Below, piece after piece: positions 41,701 through 52,681 of a stretch of DNA of 64,000 nucleotides. A program made the translations under genes and the position numbers. Under the pieces are notes generated by a model that was not told the origin of the DNA, made no database searches, and was given only the letters and a program-made list of their open reading frames with translations. The stretch is from the NCBI RefSeq assembly GCF_001761485.1, contig NC_090773.1:744001-808000 (forward strand), read 5' to 3'. This DNA comes from Yarrowia lipolytica (taxonomy: Eukaryota; Ascomycota; Dipodascomycetes; Dipodascales). Position 1 is the first letter of the stretch; the number at the start of each line of letters is the position of its first letter.

Positions 41701-44352
41701 CTCGTTCGATATCAACGATTTGTCATCGTAATTTCGGACTCGTGCTATTGTGGTCTTATTTGCAAAGCCCTCAAATAAAAGAAGCTGGACAAGACCCCAA
41801 GAACAAGTAAAGTGCAAGGTACGGCACGAGTATAATAGTCCTTGTTCATTCTCATTATTGCTCAATCCTAGTCAAAGTTGGTGATCAAGGAAGGACTACC
41901 AGGGTATGTAGTCAGTCAGTTGGGGTCGACCGGGGTCGATCAATCGGACCTAAGACCAATAGCCAAAATTAGCCGTTAATCAAATGCTAGCGTGTCTGCT
42001 GTCTCATGGCATGTCTCGTGCACCAGCCCTGGTTTCACCCCGTTCGAGGACGATTGACGTTAGCCTCCTGAACGACGGTCAGACTTGATGTCTCGTGTCT
42101 CCGTGGTATATTGCTAAGTTGCTCCTGGTGTGCAAAAAATGACATCACCCAGCATGTCTCACATGGCCGACAAGGCACCTGTGCATGTGCGCCTGAGCAC
42201 TACAGCCCTACATGTGGGGGCCCAGTTCGGGGCGTAGAGAGATTATCAGCGTCAGTTTTGACGGTGGAAAATCGACAAAATAGCCAGAATGGAGACTGAA
42301 ATGACAGGAATCTCGTGATTTTTTCCACGCATTTATCGCGGCTCTGCTCACCGAAAAAATACCTCACGATGTTTGGTGTTGTTGCAAGCTGATGCGCCAT
42401 TAACTTTGCTTGTGTCACTTTTTCCCCATGTTTCGCCGTTGTTTAATGCGGGGTAAAAATGTGACCAACAAAGAGCAGACAGGTATAGCTGCGTGTGCGG
42501 AATTCAAAACAACAAGGTAGCGAGAAAACATAAAAACCACAAAAATGCACCAGACATGGGGTCGTGGGTGGGCACGAATAAAAATGTGGTTCGACTAAGA
42601 GGCGGGGTGATGGTCGGACGGCGGTGGGGATCTTTTTTTCTTCTTCTTTCATTTCCCTCGCCACCTCCATTACTGCTATTAATGTATCAATTAATCAATA
42701 ATCCCCCTTTAAATAAAAAATATTTCCCTCGTTAACCGCCCTATGCGTCACAGTAATGCACCTGATTTCCCCACAGAATGATGAGCAGCAGACGGACAAG
42801 AAGAGCAAAAAGCAAGAGCAAAATAGCTCTGTCGACGATACAGAGCAACCCCCCTCCACGTCGCTCATCGCCTGTTTTGTTTGTGTCTGAGCCCCGTGTA
42901 TCATTTCCGGAAAGGCATAATGCTGGCGAAAAGACAGCGTCCGCTCCTGGAACTGTTTATGGCGCTAGCCATAAAGAGCAAAGTCATCGGGTTAAGCCAC
43001 CTCGTAAACCGCACTAGTCCATTGTATTGTTTTTGAGTCATGTGGTGGCAGCCGCACAATCAACAACAATCGAAAATAGAACAGTGATTACTAAGAGCGA
43101 AATGACAACACCAAATGACGACACAAAATGGCGTTGTGTTGAGTCGGGCTGGTTGGGTGGTTGTGTTCTTTTTTTTTTTTTTACACTGTATGAATCCCAA
43201 CAAACTCAGCGAGTTTTTTGTTGACTTTGAGCTCCACGGTGCATGTATGTATGTTTGTTGTGGTGTCCGAGTAGAGATTAGTAAGCCCAAATGGGACGGA
43301 AATGTGCGATCCACCTCTCTCCTAGCCCCCTAAAATACGACAGTATACTCATCCTACTCTGACTGGGCGCCACAGTAACATTCCATTCACCAGTGCAACA
43401 TTTTACAAGTACTTGTGTGCACATACTGTGACGCGATGTTACCTTGACTATAGTTGCAATGAAGGAGAGTTTAAGTGGGATGGAATTAATGCGGAGAAAT
43501 GATGTGTTTTAATTTGGTTTAATATGACGATATTAATAATAAAAATGGAGAGAAATACTTTCACGTGCTGGTAATTTCTCTCCCCCCCCTATTCTCGCCA
43601 CCCAATTCCACTCAAACCAACCAAAAAAATCAGCCCCCTAACCCCTATCAATAACCCTGCACTACTTTGTAGCAGCAGCTACAGTAGCGTACCGCGGGGT
43701 ACATAGCGATGATAAAATTAGTCAAATGTTGTGATAGCAAGCAGTGACAGTGACGGTTGCAAATTCCAGGCAGCATGTTGTCTACAGACACGTGTTGGAG
43801 AGACACAGTGACAGCTTGCAACAGACGCAAGAGAGACGTTGTGTCGCTTTAGAGGGTGTGAACACGATCGGATTGTGCCCTCTTCCGAGAATTGGCCGTG
43901 TTATGATATGTATTGGTACGATACGAGAGCACAACTGCTACCTCTAAAAGGATGATAATTACGAGCAATTGTTGCACTGGCCACGTCCAGGTACCCTGCA
44001 GCGGCTGAAATCACATTGGTGTGACGTGATTGTCTGTGTCAACGTGAAATCGACTCCGGATTTTCACGATTTACACGATTTACACGATTGGCATTTTTCA
44101 CGATTTTCCTCGCGATTTTCAGATCTTCGCCGCCAGACTGGAAAGAGAGAGTGAGAGACTCAGAAAGTCCCAGAAAGACTCAGAAAAAACCCACCGATCT
44201 CAGCAACGTCACACCCTTCTTGTATAGCCTGCCATCTGTGTGACGCCGCCGCCGATGGACCCTGGGAAACGGCTGCACTAGGGCTTTGGTGGTTGCTGCT
44301 GCCGCTCATCCGCCGCCCGCCCAACTCCAGCGGCAGCTCACTTTGTTTTTTT

Positions 44353-44400
44353 GATTTTTGATTTTTGATTTTTGATTTTTGATTTTTGATTTTGATTTTT
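44353..44400. repeat. (GATTTTT)n repeat
   Basis: About seven GATTTTT units with one shortened unit. No coding role is apparent. Confidence 0.85.
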
Positions 44401-44793
44401 TACACCGTTGCTTTTTTGTGCTTTTGCTCCACGCTGTGAGTGGACGATTAGGGTGCAGTACCAGACCAGACATCCAGGTTGATCCAGGGTTGAGCTTAGC
44501 GGTCAGTGTGACCTGTCCTACAGATTGATACATCAAACTGACAGCTCGAGTGCTCATTTATCCGCCACCCGCGCTCTGACAGACTGACATTCTGACACTA
44601 CCGTGCGCTCACTCACGTCACGTTTCCAACACTGGTGCCAAAAGCAAAAAGTGTGTTTGGATTTGTGAAATTGGGGTAAACTTTTTTTGGCTTACTTTTA
44701 TTGTCGATATACATGTTCCAAAGCCTAACGGACACAAAGACAAAAGTCATACCTCAACAGAGCCTCTACTTGTGTCCGTGTATGTACATGTCT

Positions 44794-44810
44794 CTATATA
44801 TATATATATG
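44794..44810 (+). promoter_or_regulatory. TATA element of the 44869 gene
   Basis: A TATATATATATATATG tract about 60 bases before the ATG at 44869, good spacing for a yeast promoter. An ATG at the end of the tract (44809) is out of frame and probably upstream of the transcription start. Confidence 0.5.
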
Positions 44811-44868
44811 ATGGTGGAGAAGACACCTAAGGCCCATCCGACATTCTTCTTCGACCGATATCGACACC

Positions 44869-45588
44869 ATGTACTTCTTTGTGAAAAACACCGAGACGCC
44901 CGCCAGCACCGCCAACTCGACGATTCTCAACCTCAATGACGAGCTCACGGTGCCAGACCCCAAGCTCGGCCTGGTTGCCACCTACGCCAGAGACGGACAC
45001 GGATACAGAAAAGAAGACGACACAGACTCAGAGGACGTGGACGCACTGCCCAAAGACGAGGAGACGGGCTACGACATGCAGGCCGAGCTCGTGAGCCACC
45101 AGACCAGCACCATTGGCAACAAGACCGAAGCTGCACCCCCGTCCCTGTGGAGCTCTCTGGCACAGTTGGCCCGAATGGCGTCGGGATCCACCGAAACACA
45201 GACCCCTTCCATCGCCCTGGAGATCGGGTACCCCAACGTGGAGGACAAGAAGGGCTACAAGCTCAATCTGGGGCTGGTCAAGGTGGCTCTCTATACCAAG
45301 AGTGCAAGTGGAGTGGGAAAGCCGCGATCCGGAAAGGCCGCGCGAGGACTGACCAGCCGGTCGCGTGATACAAGCCCTGTTCCCGGCTCCAACCGATGGG
45401 TGGTTCGAATGCCCCAGGCTGTGGACGCCACCCGTCTCAGAGTCTACCCCAACGGTCAGGTGACTGGCAACTACGAGTACGCCCTCAAGGCGTTTGGTCT
45501 CAAGATTGGCGTCGGGCTCTACCGACCGGTCAATGCATACCGATACAGAATCGATCGCTACGGAGTTCGACGGACCGAGTCTTCCTAA
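44869..45588 (+). CDS. unrecognised protein, 239 aa
   Basis: I do not recognise this protein. The start (GACACCATGTAC) has a good Yarrowia context behind a TATA tract, and codon use (C/G-ending) matches the true genes around it. No signal peptide or membrane segment is seen. Residues about 45-75 are acidic (DDTDSEDVDALPKDEE). A Lys/Arg/Ser-rich stretch lies at 145-170 (GKPRSGKAARGLTSRSRD). The C-terminal part (about 172-239) looks folded, with a beta-like pattern (NRWVVRMPQAVDATRLRVYPNGQVTGN) and ends rich in Tyr and Arg (YRPVNAYRYRIDRYGVRR). It stands alone between two long gene-poor blocks. Probably a real, lineage-restricted gene. Confidence 0.7.
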   Translation: MYFFVKNTETPASTANSTILNLNDELTVPDPKLGLVATYARDGHGYRKEDDTDSEDVDALPKDEETGYDMQAELVSHQTSTIGNKTEAAPPSLWSSLAQLARMASGSTETQTPSIALEIGYPNVEDKKGYKLNLGLVKVALYTKSASGVGKPRSGKAARGLTSRSRDTSPVPGSNRWVVRMPQAVDATRLRVYPNGQVTGNYEYALKAFGLKIGVGLYRPVNAYRYRIDRYGVRRTESS

Positions 45589-46367
45589 TCTCAATCACAA
45601 CACCAACACAAGGCGCCCCAGCGCGTGACTACGCTACGCTAACCCAACGGTCTACAAGTACAGTAGTAACATGACTAGTTGGTTCTAATCGCGTCGATCC
45701 GCGTTAGACCAAAATGCTGGACTAGTTACTGTTTGCAGTAGACTACACCGTTTGGGATGGCACTCTTTCCTGTCTGGCTGATAGTGAGACACTTTGTCCC
45801 TGGAGGACATGGCCCTATAGTTCCATGTGATGGTGGCGTTCACCAGAATTGGACCAAGGGCAAGTAACGATTTGACGACTATATAGATTAATTTATTGCA
45901 TCACACACGGAACGACCATATCATAACACAGCTGTGGCGGCTTGTAGTCTACGTTTCAGACTAACTTCTGTCTACGGTGGGTGGGTTTTTAGTGGAGCGT
46001 ACTTTGGAAGATGCGGCGATACGGCCATTAGGCGCGAAGACACCATTTTGTTCGTCCAGCACCAGGCATTTAGTTCAATTGACGGATCGTCTTTCCACCG
46101 CAACAGCCACCTATAATTAGATGGTTCAAGCTGTACTGTAACTCAGCTGTCCGAGTTCTCGATTGCAGCTCCAATGATCTACAGGGATGAATCGTATGAA
46201 ACGCAGCCCAAGTGGAAATGCGCATTAGTGAGCGTTCAAGTATGGGAAATTGCCAGTATCGAATATTATGCGTTTGTCTCATTCTTGAGTATGAGGACAG
46301 CCAATGTCTCGCTGCAGTGTGCACTAGTAGTATAGGACCTACCAGGCTCCGAGAACATGGGTACAGC

Positions 46368-46396
46368 ATTGGTACGAGTACTCGTACTGTACCAAT
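46368..46396. repeat. inverted repeat with a 14-bp perfect palindrome
   Basis: ATTGGTAC at the left pairs with GTACCAAT at the right, around TACGAGTACTCGTA (46373-46386), which is its own reverse complement. Confidence 0.9.
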
Positions 46397-47032
46397 AGTT
46401 GTATGCTGTTTGAACGTACTCGAGGGCACTCTCTTTACACCTGCAGATCTGTGATCTCCATCCAAACAGTGTTACAGAGACGGCTTATGGGCGGTTGTAC
46501 TTGTAACTCAGAGGAGGTTGCACTTGTTACTCGTTGTGTAGTAACTCAGAGGCGGTTGTAACTCAGAGACGGCAGACTTAGTTCAGTAACTCAGACGAGC
46601 TCAGTAACTCAGTGACCAACTCTCCAACTCAGAGACAGGTCTAACTCAGAAGAGTGGACATGGTGATAGAGCTTGAGTGACTGAGCTCGAGAGAAGTCCA
46701 GATCAAGTCCGGGAAATGAAGAGAAGTGTTAGAACCAGCTATTTCAACTGCACGTGTTCTTGCTGGTCTTGTTCCATTTGGTATTATCATCCGTCATTCT
46801 ACATTCCACACTCCACACTATAGATAGCTATAACATGAGACAACCGTTATGACCGTTGGCATATATCAGGCAAAGCGAGAGACAAGGTCTAGTTTTCCAA
46901 CATTGAGATCCGGGTCCAGATGCTGTTTGTGACCGAAACGAAACCAAAGCGAGCCGTAGCCCCGTGTCTTTGTGTGTGTACGACACTGGGCGGTACGAGC
47001 ACTTTGTCTTCTTTCGGTTGGAATCTTCTTTC

Positions 47033-47086
47033 TGGACCGAGTTGCCACTCTGGACCGAGTTGCCATTCTGGACCGAGTTGCCACTC
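47033..47086. repeat. 3 x 18-bp tandem repeat
   Basis: TGGACCGAGTTGCCACTC three times in a row with one base change in the middle copy. Eighteen bases keep a reading frame, but the open frames crossing it show no other coding signs. Confidence 0.9.
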
Positions 47087-47830
47087 TTTGTCATCTCGGG
47101 CTTGCCAGTTTTTAACGGCCACATTGGGTTCGAGACACCAAACCGCCTTTCTTCCAGGTGGGCGACAGAAGCCATGCGACTTGTGGGAGGCAGACTGGTG
47201 CAGAGAAGCACAGTATGTTGCTCGGAGCTGGGAAAAACCACACGTGGGTAATCGGTCCGCAAGAGCAGAAAGTGGGTCCAATTTGTGTACACATACAATG
47301 GGTCACATACAATGGGTCTGTCTTCTGAGCAACTTACTAAATAGGACTCGCCTTGCCCTCTGTCAATATTGGTAAGCTCTCTCGGTCTCTAACTCTGAAC
47401 GATCGACAGTACATAGCATAGTGTACTTGTACCTGCACAGCAGCTTTTTCTTTTATAATTTTTTTTCTCATGATTTTTCGTGCGATCGACAGAAAAACCG
47501 AACATTTAGCATATTAGACGGATACGGTCGGAAGCAGCCAGTAATAAGCAGCAGTCGGTGATCTAATTAGGCCCGAAGACCCTTCAGACTTCTCGATTAG
47601 CATGTCTGATAGACATTATCAAGCTTAGCCCAGATTGTTGTGAAAAGAGCTCGAGATATGATGGCATGTGATTGTGACACGAATCCACCGAGCGACAGAC
47701 GACAAAGAGAGTGCATCTGTCATAATACTTCATAATCTCGAACGATCTACTCGCTCCCCTGCGTAGTATTCTCAAAGTTACACGTCTGGTTAATGTGGGT
47801 TTTAGTTGCGTAAAATACGGAGGCTGTGTC

Positions 47831-47851
47831 AAGAGAGAGAGAGAGAAAGAA

Positions 47852-47938
<87 letters not shown>
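47831..47938. repeat. (GA)n microsatellite
   Basis: About 108 bases of nearly pure AG/GA with a few interruptions. Confidence 0.95.
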
Positions 47939-47940
<2 letters not shown>

Positions 47941-48221
47941 TGAGGTCACCAGAGACGTGCAACCAAGCGTGTACGTGTTCAGAGTGTAATTAATCAGTGC
48001 TTATTGGGCATGTTAAGGTGGCGAATTTGAATTTGAATTATATTAAAATTGATTTAACTGGATAATTCGAGCAAAATTGGCAACAAAATAGAAATAAAAT
48101 CTGAAACAACGGGGTGAAACCAAATCAACCCATCTATCGGAGATTGATTGATTGGGATTCGTTGATTGGGATTCGTAACTCTTCGCCAACTTTCACATTC
48201 TCCCCATTTGCTAAGCATTGT

Positions 48222-48341
48222 ACGCATTTCACGCATTTCACGCATTTACGCATTTCACGTATTTCACGCATTTTACACACTTCACGCATTTACACATTTA
48301 CGCATTTTACGCATTTAAGCATTTTACGCATTAACGCATTT
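48222..48341. repeat. ACGCATTT(C/T) minisatellite
   Basis: About a dozen 8-10-base units of ACGCATTTC/ACGCATTTT with drift (ACACATTT, AAGCATTT). Confidence 0.9.
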
Positions 48342-50582
48342 AATGCAGCAAAATCCGTCGAAAATACCACCGAAATCCAAACAGCAAGCGTTGCGTGTCT
48401 GCTGCACATTACTCAGCCGGCCCAACCTCGGTAGCGATAAGAACAGGGTTAGCAACGGTCTCCAGCATGAGATCCACTCTGGTTATGCATGTCTCGGGCT
48501 GGTGTATCATTTACGATTTCTCGTGTGTCTCAGAAACAGGTGACTAAGCGGCAGATTATTTTGGGACTTTTTGGACATTTTGTGAAATTCGGATAAATTC
48601 GGGACAAATCAAAAGTGTGCAGAAAAACACCAAAAGACGCACGCGATGAAGACAATAGCACGGTGAATGTCACCGGCAAGGAACTCCTCCCATTTGCATA
48701 CATCGTACCTCATTGTGTACTTGTACCTGCTTCAAAAACGCCGTCGATAAGAGACTTCCCTATAGGATTGAGTGCTAGTGTGCGATTTAGAAAAGCAGGG
48801 GTTTGTATTGGTTAGTTGTTGTTAGCCATCAACCACGCCACTCTTTCATTAGACACTAGCTACTCGTACCGGTACCAGTCCCTTGTAGTAACTAACACTA
48901 CAAGTAGTCAGTCCACTGTACCAGATGTGGTTGATGTTGATGTCTGATGGCGAAATTGGCACGATACAAGAACCAGTCCAAATTCGTGGTTGTATCACAC
49001 ACAAACACCTGATGTTACGCCATGGCGATAACCAACGCAGCAAGCCTACTTGTAGATAGGCCTACTCGTACCGGTACGGTAATTGCAAGGTGGGCGTCTT
49101 GTCGTGCGATCGGCGTTATCTGACAGAGATGCGGAAAAAAGAAATCCCTTCGGCAGAATAGGATATTCCGGGTCATGTCGGGTGGAGAGGAATCAACAAG
49201 GACGGCTAGTTTTTAGGGGGCTATGGGCTGCGCCGGAGTCGGCTCTGAGAGGGCTCCGGGCCCAGATTAGTCTCGAAAAGGGTCCCTGCCCCGGATTGGT
49301 GGGTCTTGGGACCTTCCAGTGGCGACGAAATCCGCTGCTACTGCACAATCACTTGTTGCTGGCGAGCTCAATAGACCCCTAAGTTTGTAGCCATGCAGCT
49401 GTCATGTGTGAGGTTAAAAAACACGAGCTGGAGAGGAGGGAGTTGTAGATGGGCGTGGGGAGGCGACGGAGACGGAGGAGTTGGTTCGAGTCCCGCGAAG
49501 TCACTCCTGGAAACGTCTCCAAGCGCCACGTCAACAGATCGAGGACAGTGCATCTCAAAACGGCTGCTTTCTTGCGGCTGTGGATGTGTCGCCGCTCCGA
49601 AGTTCAAGCAGTGCAACCCAACCCCAGTTAGTTTGTACTTGTGAGAAGCACTACAAGTGCATCCTGTAGCTTCACGTCAGCCGGGGATGGGTCGTATCCT
49701 ATCGTATGTACCCGAACCGTATCAACTCTTGCGTGGCCAACTCCGGGCGGAGATAGTGCAGCAGCCGAACCACTAGTCGATGCTGCGTTCGTTCGCAATC
49801 GGCGCTCAAAGTCATACCGACAAGTAGTACATCTTGTCGAATCACCTGTCTTCTGGCACTCCAGCTGTTTGTCACCTGACTGGCTCAACACAAGACTCCG
49901 TCTCTGAACCCACAACTCGGCCTCCCCACAAGTGCTCCACAAGTGCTCCACAAGTGATTCACTCACCCCATTATCTCATAAATCTCCGCCATAGCTCGCT
50001 TCTGATTGCCGTCCCCGCTTATCGGAGCTAGCTACAACTAGTCTCCGGGGCTCTCTGCTCAGTCAGAATCTCCAAACACAATACGTAACGTCACACGTCA
50101 CTGGTAGCCAGTCCTGAACCGGCCTTGACCCAACAATATTCTGTCACGAGATCACACCAAATGAGAGACCCCGACTGGACCAGACACAAAGCTGAAGCTC
50201 CACCCTTCGGCACCTGGGCCCCTCCGCCTCCTCCCCCTCTTATTGCACCTTCCAAATGGGTCACTAGCTGCTAATTCACACGCCCCTAACCATGCTTCTT
50301 TTTTCTGTCTTTCTAGTTTCTTGGCTTGGGTTTTGCGTGCGGGCTTGTGTGTATGTGTGTGGGAGTGTGTGCGGGAGTGTCGTCAAATTAACGTTTCAAC
50401 TACAAATAAGGTTTCATCACCGCCATTATCATGCTTTTTATAATCACTGGGTACCTCCTCGACCGGCCAAATCTGGGGACGACACGACGCGGACGACTTG
50501 CAAAAGGTCGCAACAATTCGGATAAATTCGGAAAACCGCCGGAAAAAACACAGTAAAACCGACCCGCTACGACACGCCCTCT

Positions 50583-52526
50583 ATGAGCTCGCCACCGCGC
50601 CCCAAACCCAAGACAAGCCGCGCCCGACCGCTTGTGCGGTCCAAAACAGGCTGTCTGACATGCCGAAAACGAAAGAAAAAATGCGACGAGAACCACCCCA
50701 TCTGCAAGGGTTGCCAGCGTAACCAGCTCGAGTGCGTCTGGGCCGTACCCAGCACATCGATTCCGGCCGTCAGCTACAAGCCGCTGGAGATGGACCTGGC
50801 GGAACAACAACAGACACAACCCTCGATACGACACGGAGAACTTCCCCATGAAACTGTCCCATGGGGCAGCCCACCTCCTCAACAACAGCACCATCATCAA
50901 CAGCATCAGCAACATCATCATCAACATCATCAGCAACAACAACAACAACAACAACATCTACATCAGCAGCAGCAGCAACAACAACAGCATCAGCAGCAGC
51001 ATCAACAGCATCAGCAGCATCAGCAACAACAGGAAATCTTTCCACAGAACATTCAAATGCCGACATACATTTCTGACCCGGACAAACAAGAAGAAATGGA
51101 CTCAAACAACGACCAAGACTCGCCACCAACCCTACAATCGACGCCGCTGCAGTCCATTTTGACCATGTCACGTGATCCAACGTCGGACATTACACGTGAC
51201 ATGTCCAAGCTGCTTAACTCCGCTTCTTCAGACACCTTCTATGGCTTCATGAAGTCGCATGAGAAACGCTTTCTGGAAGCAGTCATGCAGTTCAATCTCA
51301 CAGAGTCGCCGTATTCCAACTATGCTTTTCAATTTGCAGGTCTGGATCTGCAGCCCGACACAGTGAAGCTGTATGATCGGTTTCTAACCCGCTTTGTGCC
51401 CGTCATCACTCCTCCCCATAGCCATCCGGATCTTTCGTCCTGGGCAGTTTTAATTCCGCTAGTGTTCAAATCTCCGGAGATTTTGCAGCTCTCGTTCGCC
51501 TGCGGAGCTCTGGATTTGGCCTGGCATGATCCAGATATGATGAAGACGGTCCAGAAGCACTATCTGGCGGCAATTCGAGCCCTGCGAAACAAAATTGCGT
51601 CTCGCGAAGTCAACGGCAGTGAAGACTGGCTGTTTTCAATCGTCCAGCTGCTGACCACGTTTGAAAAGCATTTCGGAAGCCCAACTTCGGCGGTTGTACG
51701 TCATCTCAGTGGAGCTCAACGAGTTCTCAGAGAACGCCAGCTCAAACGGGTCTACGATGGAGGCGAAATCTTTGCGCTCAACAAAAACGACCGTGTTCTG
51801 ATGGAAGCGTTCCTCTACAACTACTCTGTGGCCATTCTCTTTTGCAAGAAAAGCGATCTGGTTTACCTGAGTCCTCCCTCGGTGTTTGACGAGTTCAGAC
51901 CGTACCTTCAGGTGGCTCTTTACGAGACCCAAGTGTACTGGTCCAACAATCCCATTCTCGGAGCTGGGTTCATTGTGTTTGAAATGTGTGCGAAGATCAG
52001 CTGGATCGCCCGCAAGGAAGTACTCACAATCGAGGACTCGCAGAATATCAAGTCGTACATCCGAGCCCTCGAAATATGGTCCGTCCCAGACATTCAAAAG
52101 ACACACATGACCGATGAGCTCGAGTACCACAGCTTCATGCAGCACATGTACGCCTCCCGGGTGATGCGACAGGCCGTCATTCTGCTAGCCAAGAAACTGC
52201 TCAACCCAGACCTCCAGGAAACATCAGAGGAGGTTGTAGGACACGTGACCGCGGCCGTTGAGGAGCTTAAGTCCATCGAGCTCGGCTCCTACGTGTCCTG
52301 TATCATTGGCTGGGCCATGGCCATCGCCGGATGTGCCGCCACGGAAAAAACACACCGAGAGCTGTTCAAGTTCCGCGTCGAAAAGTTTGGTGAAAACTCC
52401 AGAGCCGCCATCTTCAGACAAGTTATGAAGCTTTATGGGCTGGCCTGGGGCCTGGGAGAGGACCAGAAGGAGCTGGGACTGGACATTATTTATGAGAGAG
52501 ACGTGCTGGAGAGTATGGCTTTGTAG
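50583..52526 (+). CDS. Zn2Cys6 fungal transcription factor with Gln/His tract
   Basis: A 647-residue nuclear regulator. The zinc cluster at the N terminus has the exact spacing C24-x2-C27-x6-C34-x6-C41-x2-C44-x6-C51 with a basic stretch RKRKKK. A long Gln/His-rich tract (about 92-157) encoded by imperfect CAA/CAG/CAT triplets separates it from the rest. The remainder (about 215-640) is mostly helical and resembles the fungal transcription-factor domain 2 found in UPC2/LYS14-like and similar regulators (for example the block around DRFLTRFVPVITPP and LSFACGALDLAWHDPD). The target genes cannot be read from sequence. It is convergent with the EHD3 gene, about 155 bases apart. The first ATG of the frame is used. 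Confidence 0.92.
   Translation: MSSPPRPKPKTSRARPLVRSKTGCLTCRKRKKKCDENHPICKGCQRNQLECVWAVPSTSIPAVSYKPLEMDLAEQQQTQPSIRHGELPHETVPWGSPPPQQQHHHQQHQQHHHQHHQQQQQQQQHLHQQQQQQQQHQQQHQQHQQHQQQQEIFPQNIQMPTYISDPDKQEEMDSNNDQDSPPTLQSTPLQSILTMSRDPTSDITRDMSKLLNSASSDTFYGFMKSHEKRFLEAVMQFNLTESPYSNYAFQFAGLDLQPDTVKLYDRFLTRFVPVITPPHSHPDLSSWAVLIPLVFKSPEILQLSFACGALDLAWHDPDMMKTVQKHYLAAIRALRNKIASREVNGSEDWLFSIVQLLTTFEKHFGSPTSAVVRHLSGAQRVLRERQLKRVYDGGEIFALNKNDRVLMEAFLYNYSVAILFCKKSDLVYLSPPSVFDEFRPYLQVALYETQVYWSNNPILGAGFIVFEMCAKISWIARKEVLTIEDSQNIKSYIRALEIWSVPDIQKTHMTDELEYHSFMQHMYASRVMRQAVILLAKKLLNPDLQETSEEVVGHVTAAVEELKSIELGSYVSCIIGWAMAIAGCAATEKTHRELFKFRVEKFGENSRAAIFRQVMKLYGLAWGLGEDQKELGLDIIYERDVLESMAL
50878..51043 (+). repeat. 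CAA/CAG/CAT codon repeat
   Basis: Imperfect triplet repeat encoding the Gln/His tract of the transcription factor. It stays in frame and probably varies between strains. Confidence 0.85.
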
Positions 52527-52681
52527 GATGGCCACCATGTATTGTACTTTAACTAATGTATTTATTCACTATTGTACTGACAATATCTTCAGTCTTGTTC
52601 AAATCATATCTTTCTTATATACACGTCATCTATGTCATTACTGCCATAGTGTACAAGCACACCGCCTACGCTCGTACTCGT

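Larger units (their letters stand above)
40086..44793. other. 4.7-kb gene-poor region
   Basis: No clear gene. Listed separately are a 3x20-bp tandem repeat (40208-40267), a perfect hairpin (40959-40988), a possible gene relic (41253-41428) and an inverted/tandem repeat block (41475-41700). Also present are an A-rich polypurine tract (about 40797-40876), TACAAGTA at 43404-43411 forming ACAAGTACTTGT, a T12 run near 43169-43182 and repeated TTTACACGA units near 44060-44100. Short frames throughout have no recognisable content. Confidence 0.5.
45589..50582. other. 5-kb gene-poor region with many simple repeats
   Basis: No gene supported. Listed separately are a palindrome (46368-46396), an 18-bp x3 repeat, a (GA)n tract and an ACGCATTT repeat. 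Imperfect TAACTCAGAG units are scattered over 46505-46650. TACTTGTA/TACAAGTA occurs at 45653-45660, 46498-46505, 47424-47431, 48718-48725, 48899-48906 and 49047-49054. TACTCGTACCGGTACC-like sequence occurs twice (about 48862-48876 and 49063-49077). Small frames in the block are repeat-driven. Confidence 0.5.

Noticed and set aside
46828-47298. 156-codon minus-strand frame across the 18-bp repeats
   Set aside because: Openness comes partly from the repeat; no domain, and other frames are equally open.
47584-47989. Ser-Leu or Arg-Glu repeat frames over the (GA)n tract
   Set aside because: Pure dinucleotide repeats are open in every frame; not coding evidence.
49460-49505. GGTTCGAGTCC, a perfect-looking pol III B box
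   Set aside because: The flanking bases do not form a T stem, and no A box or acceptor stem lies at the right distance.
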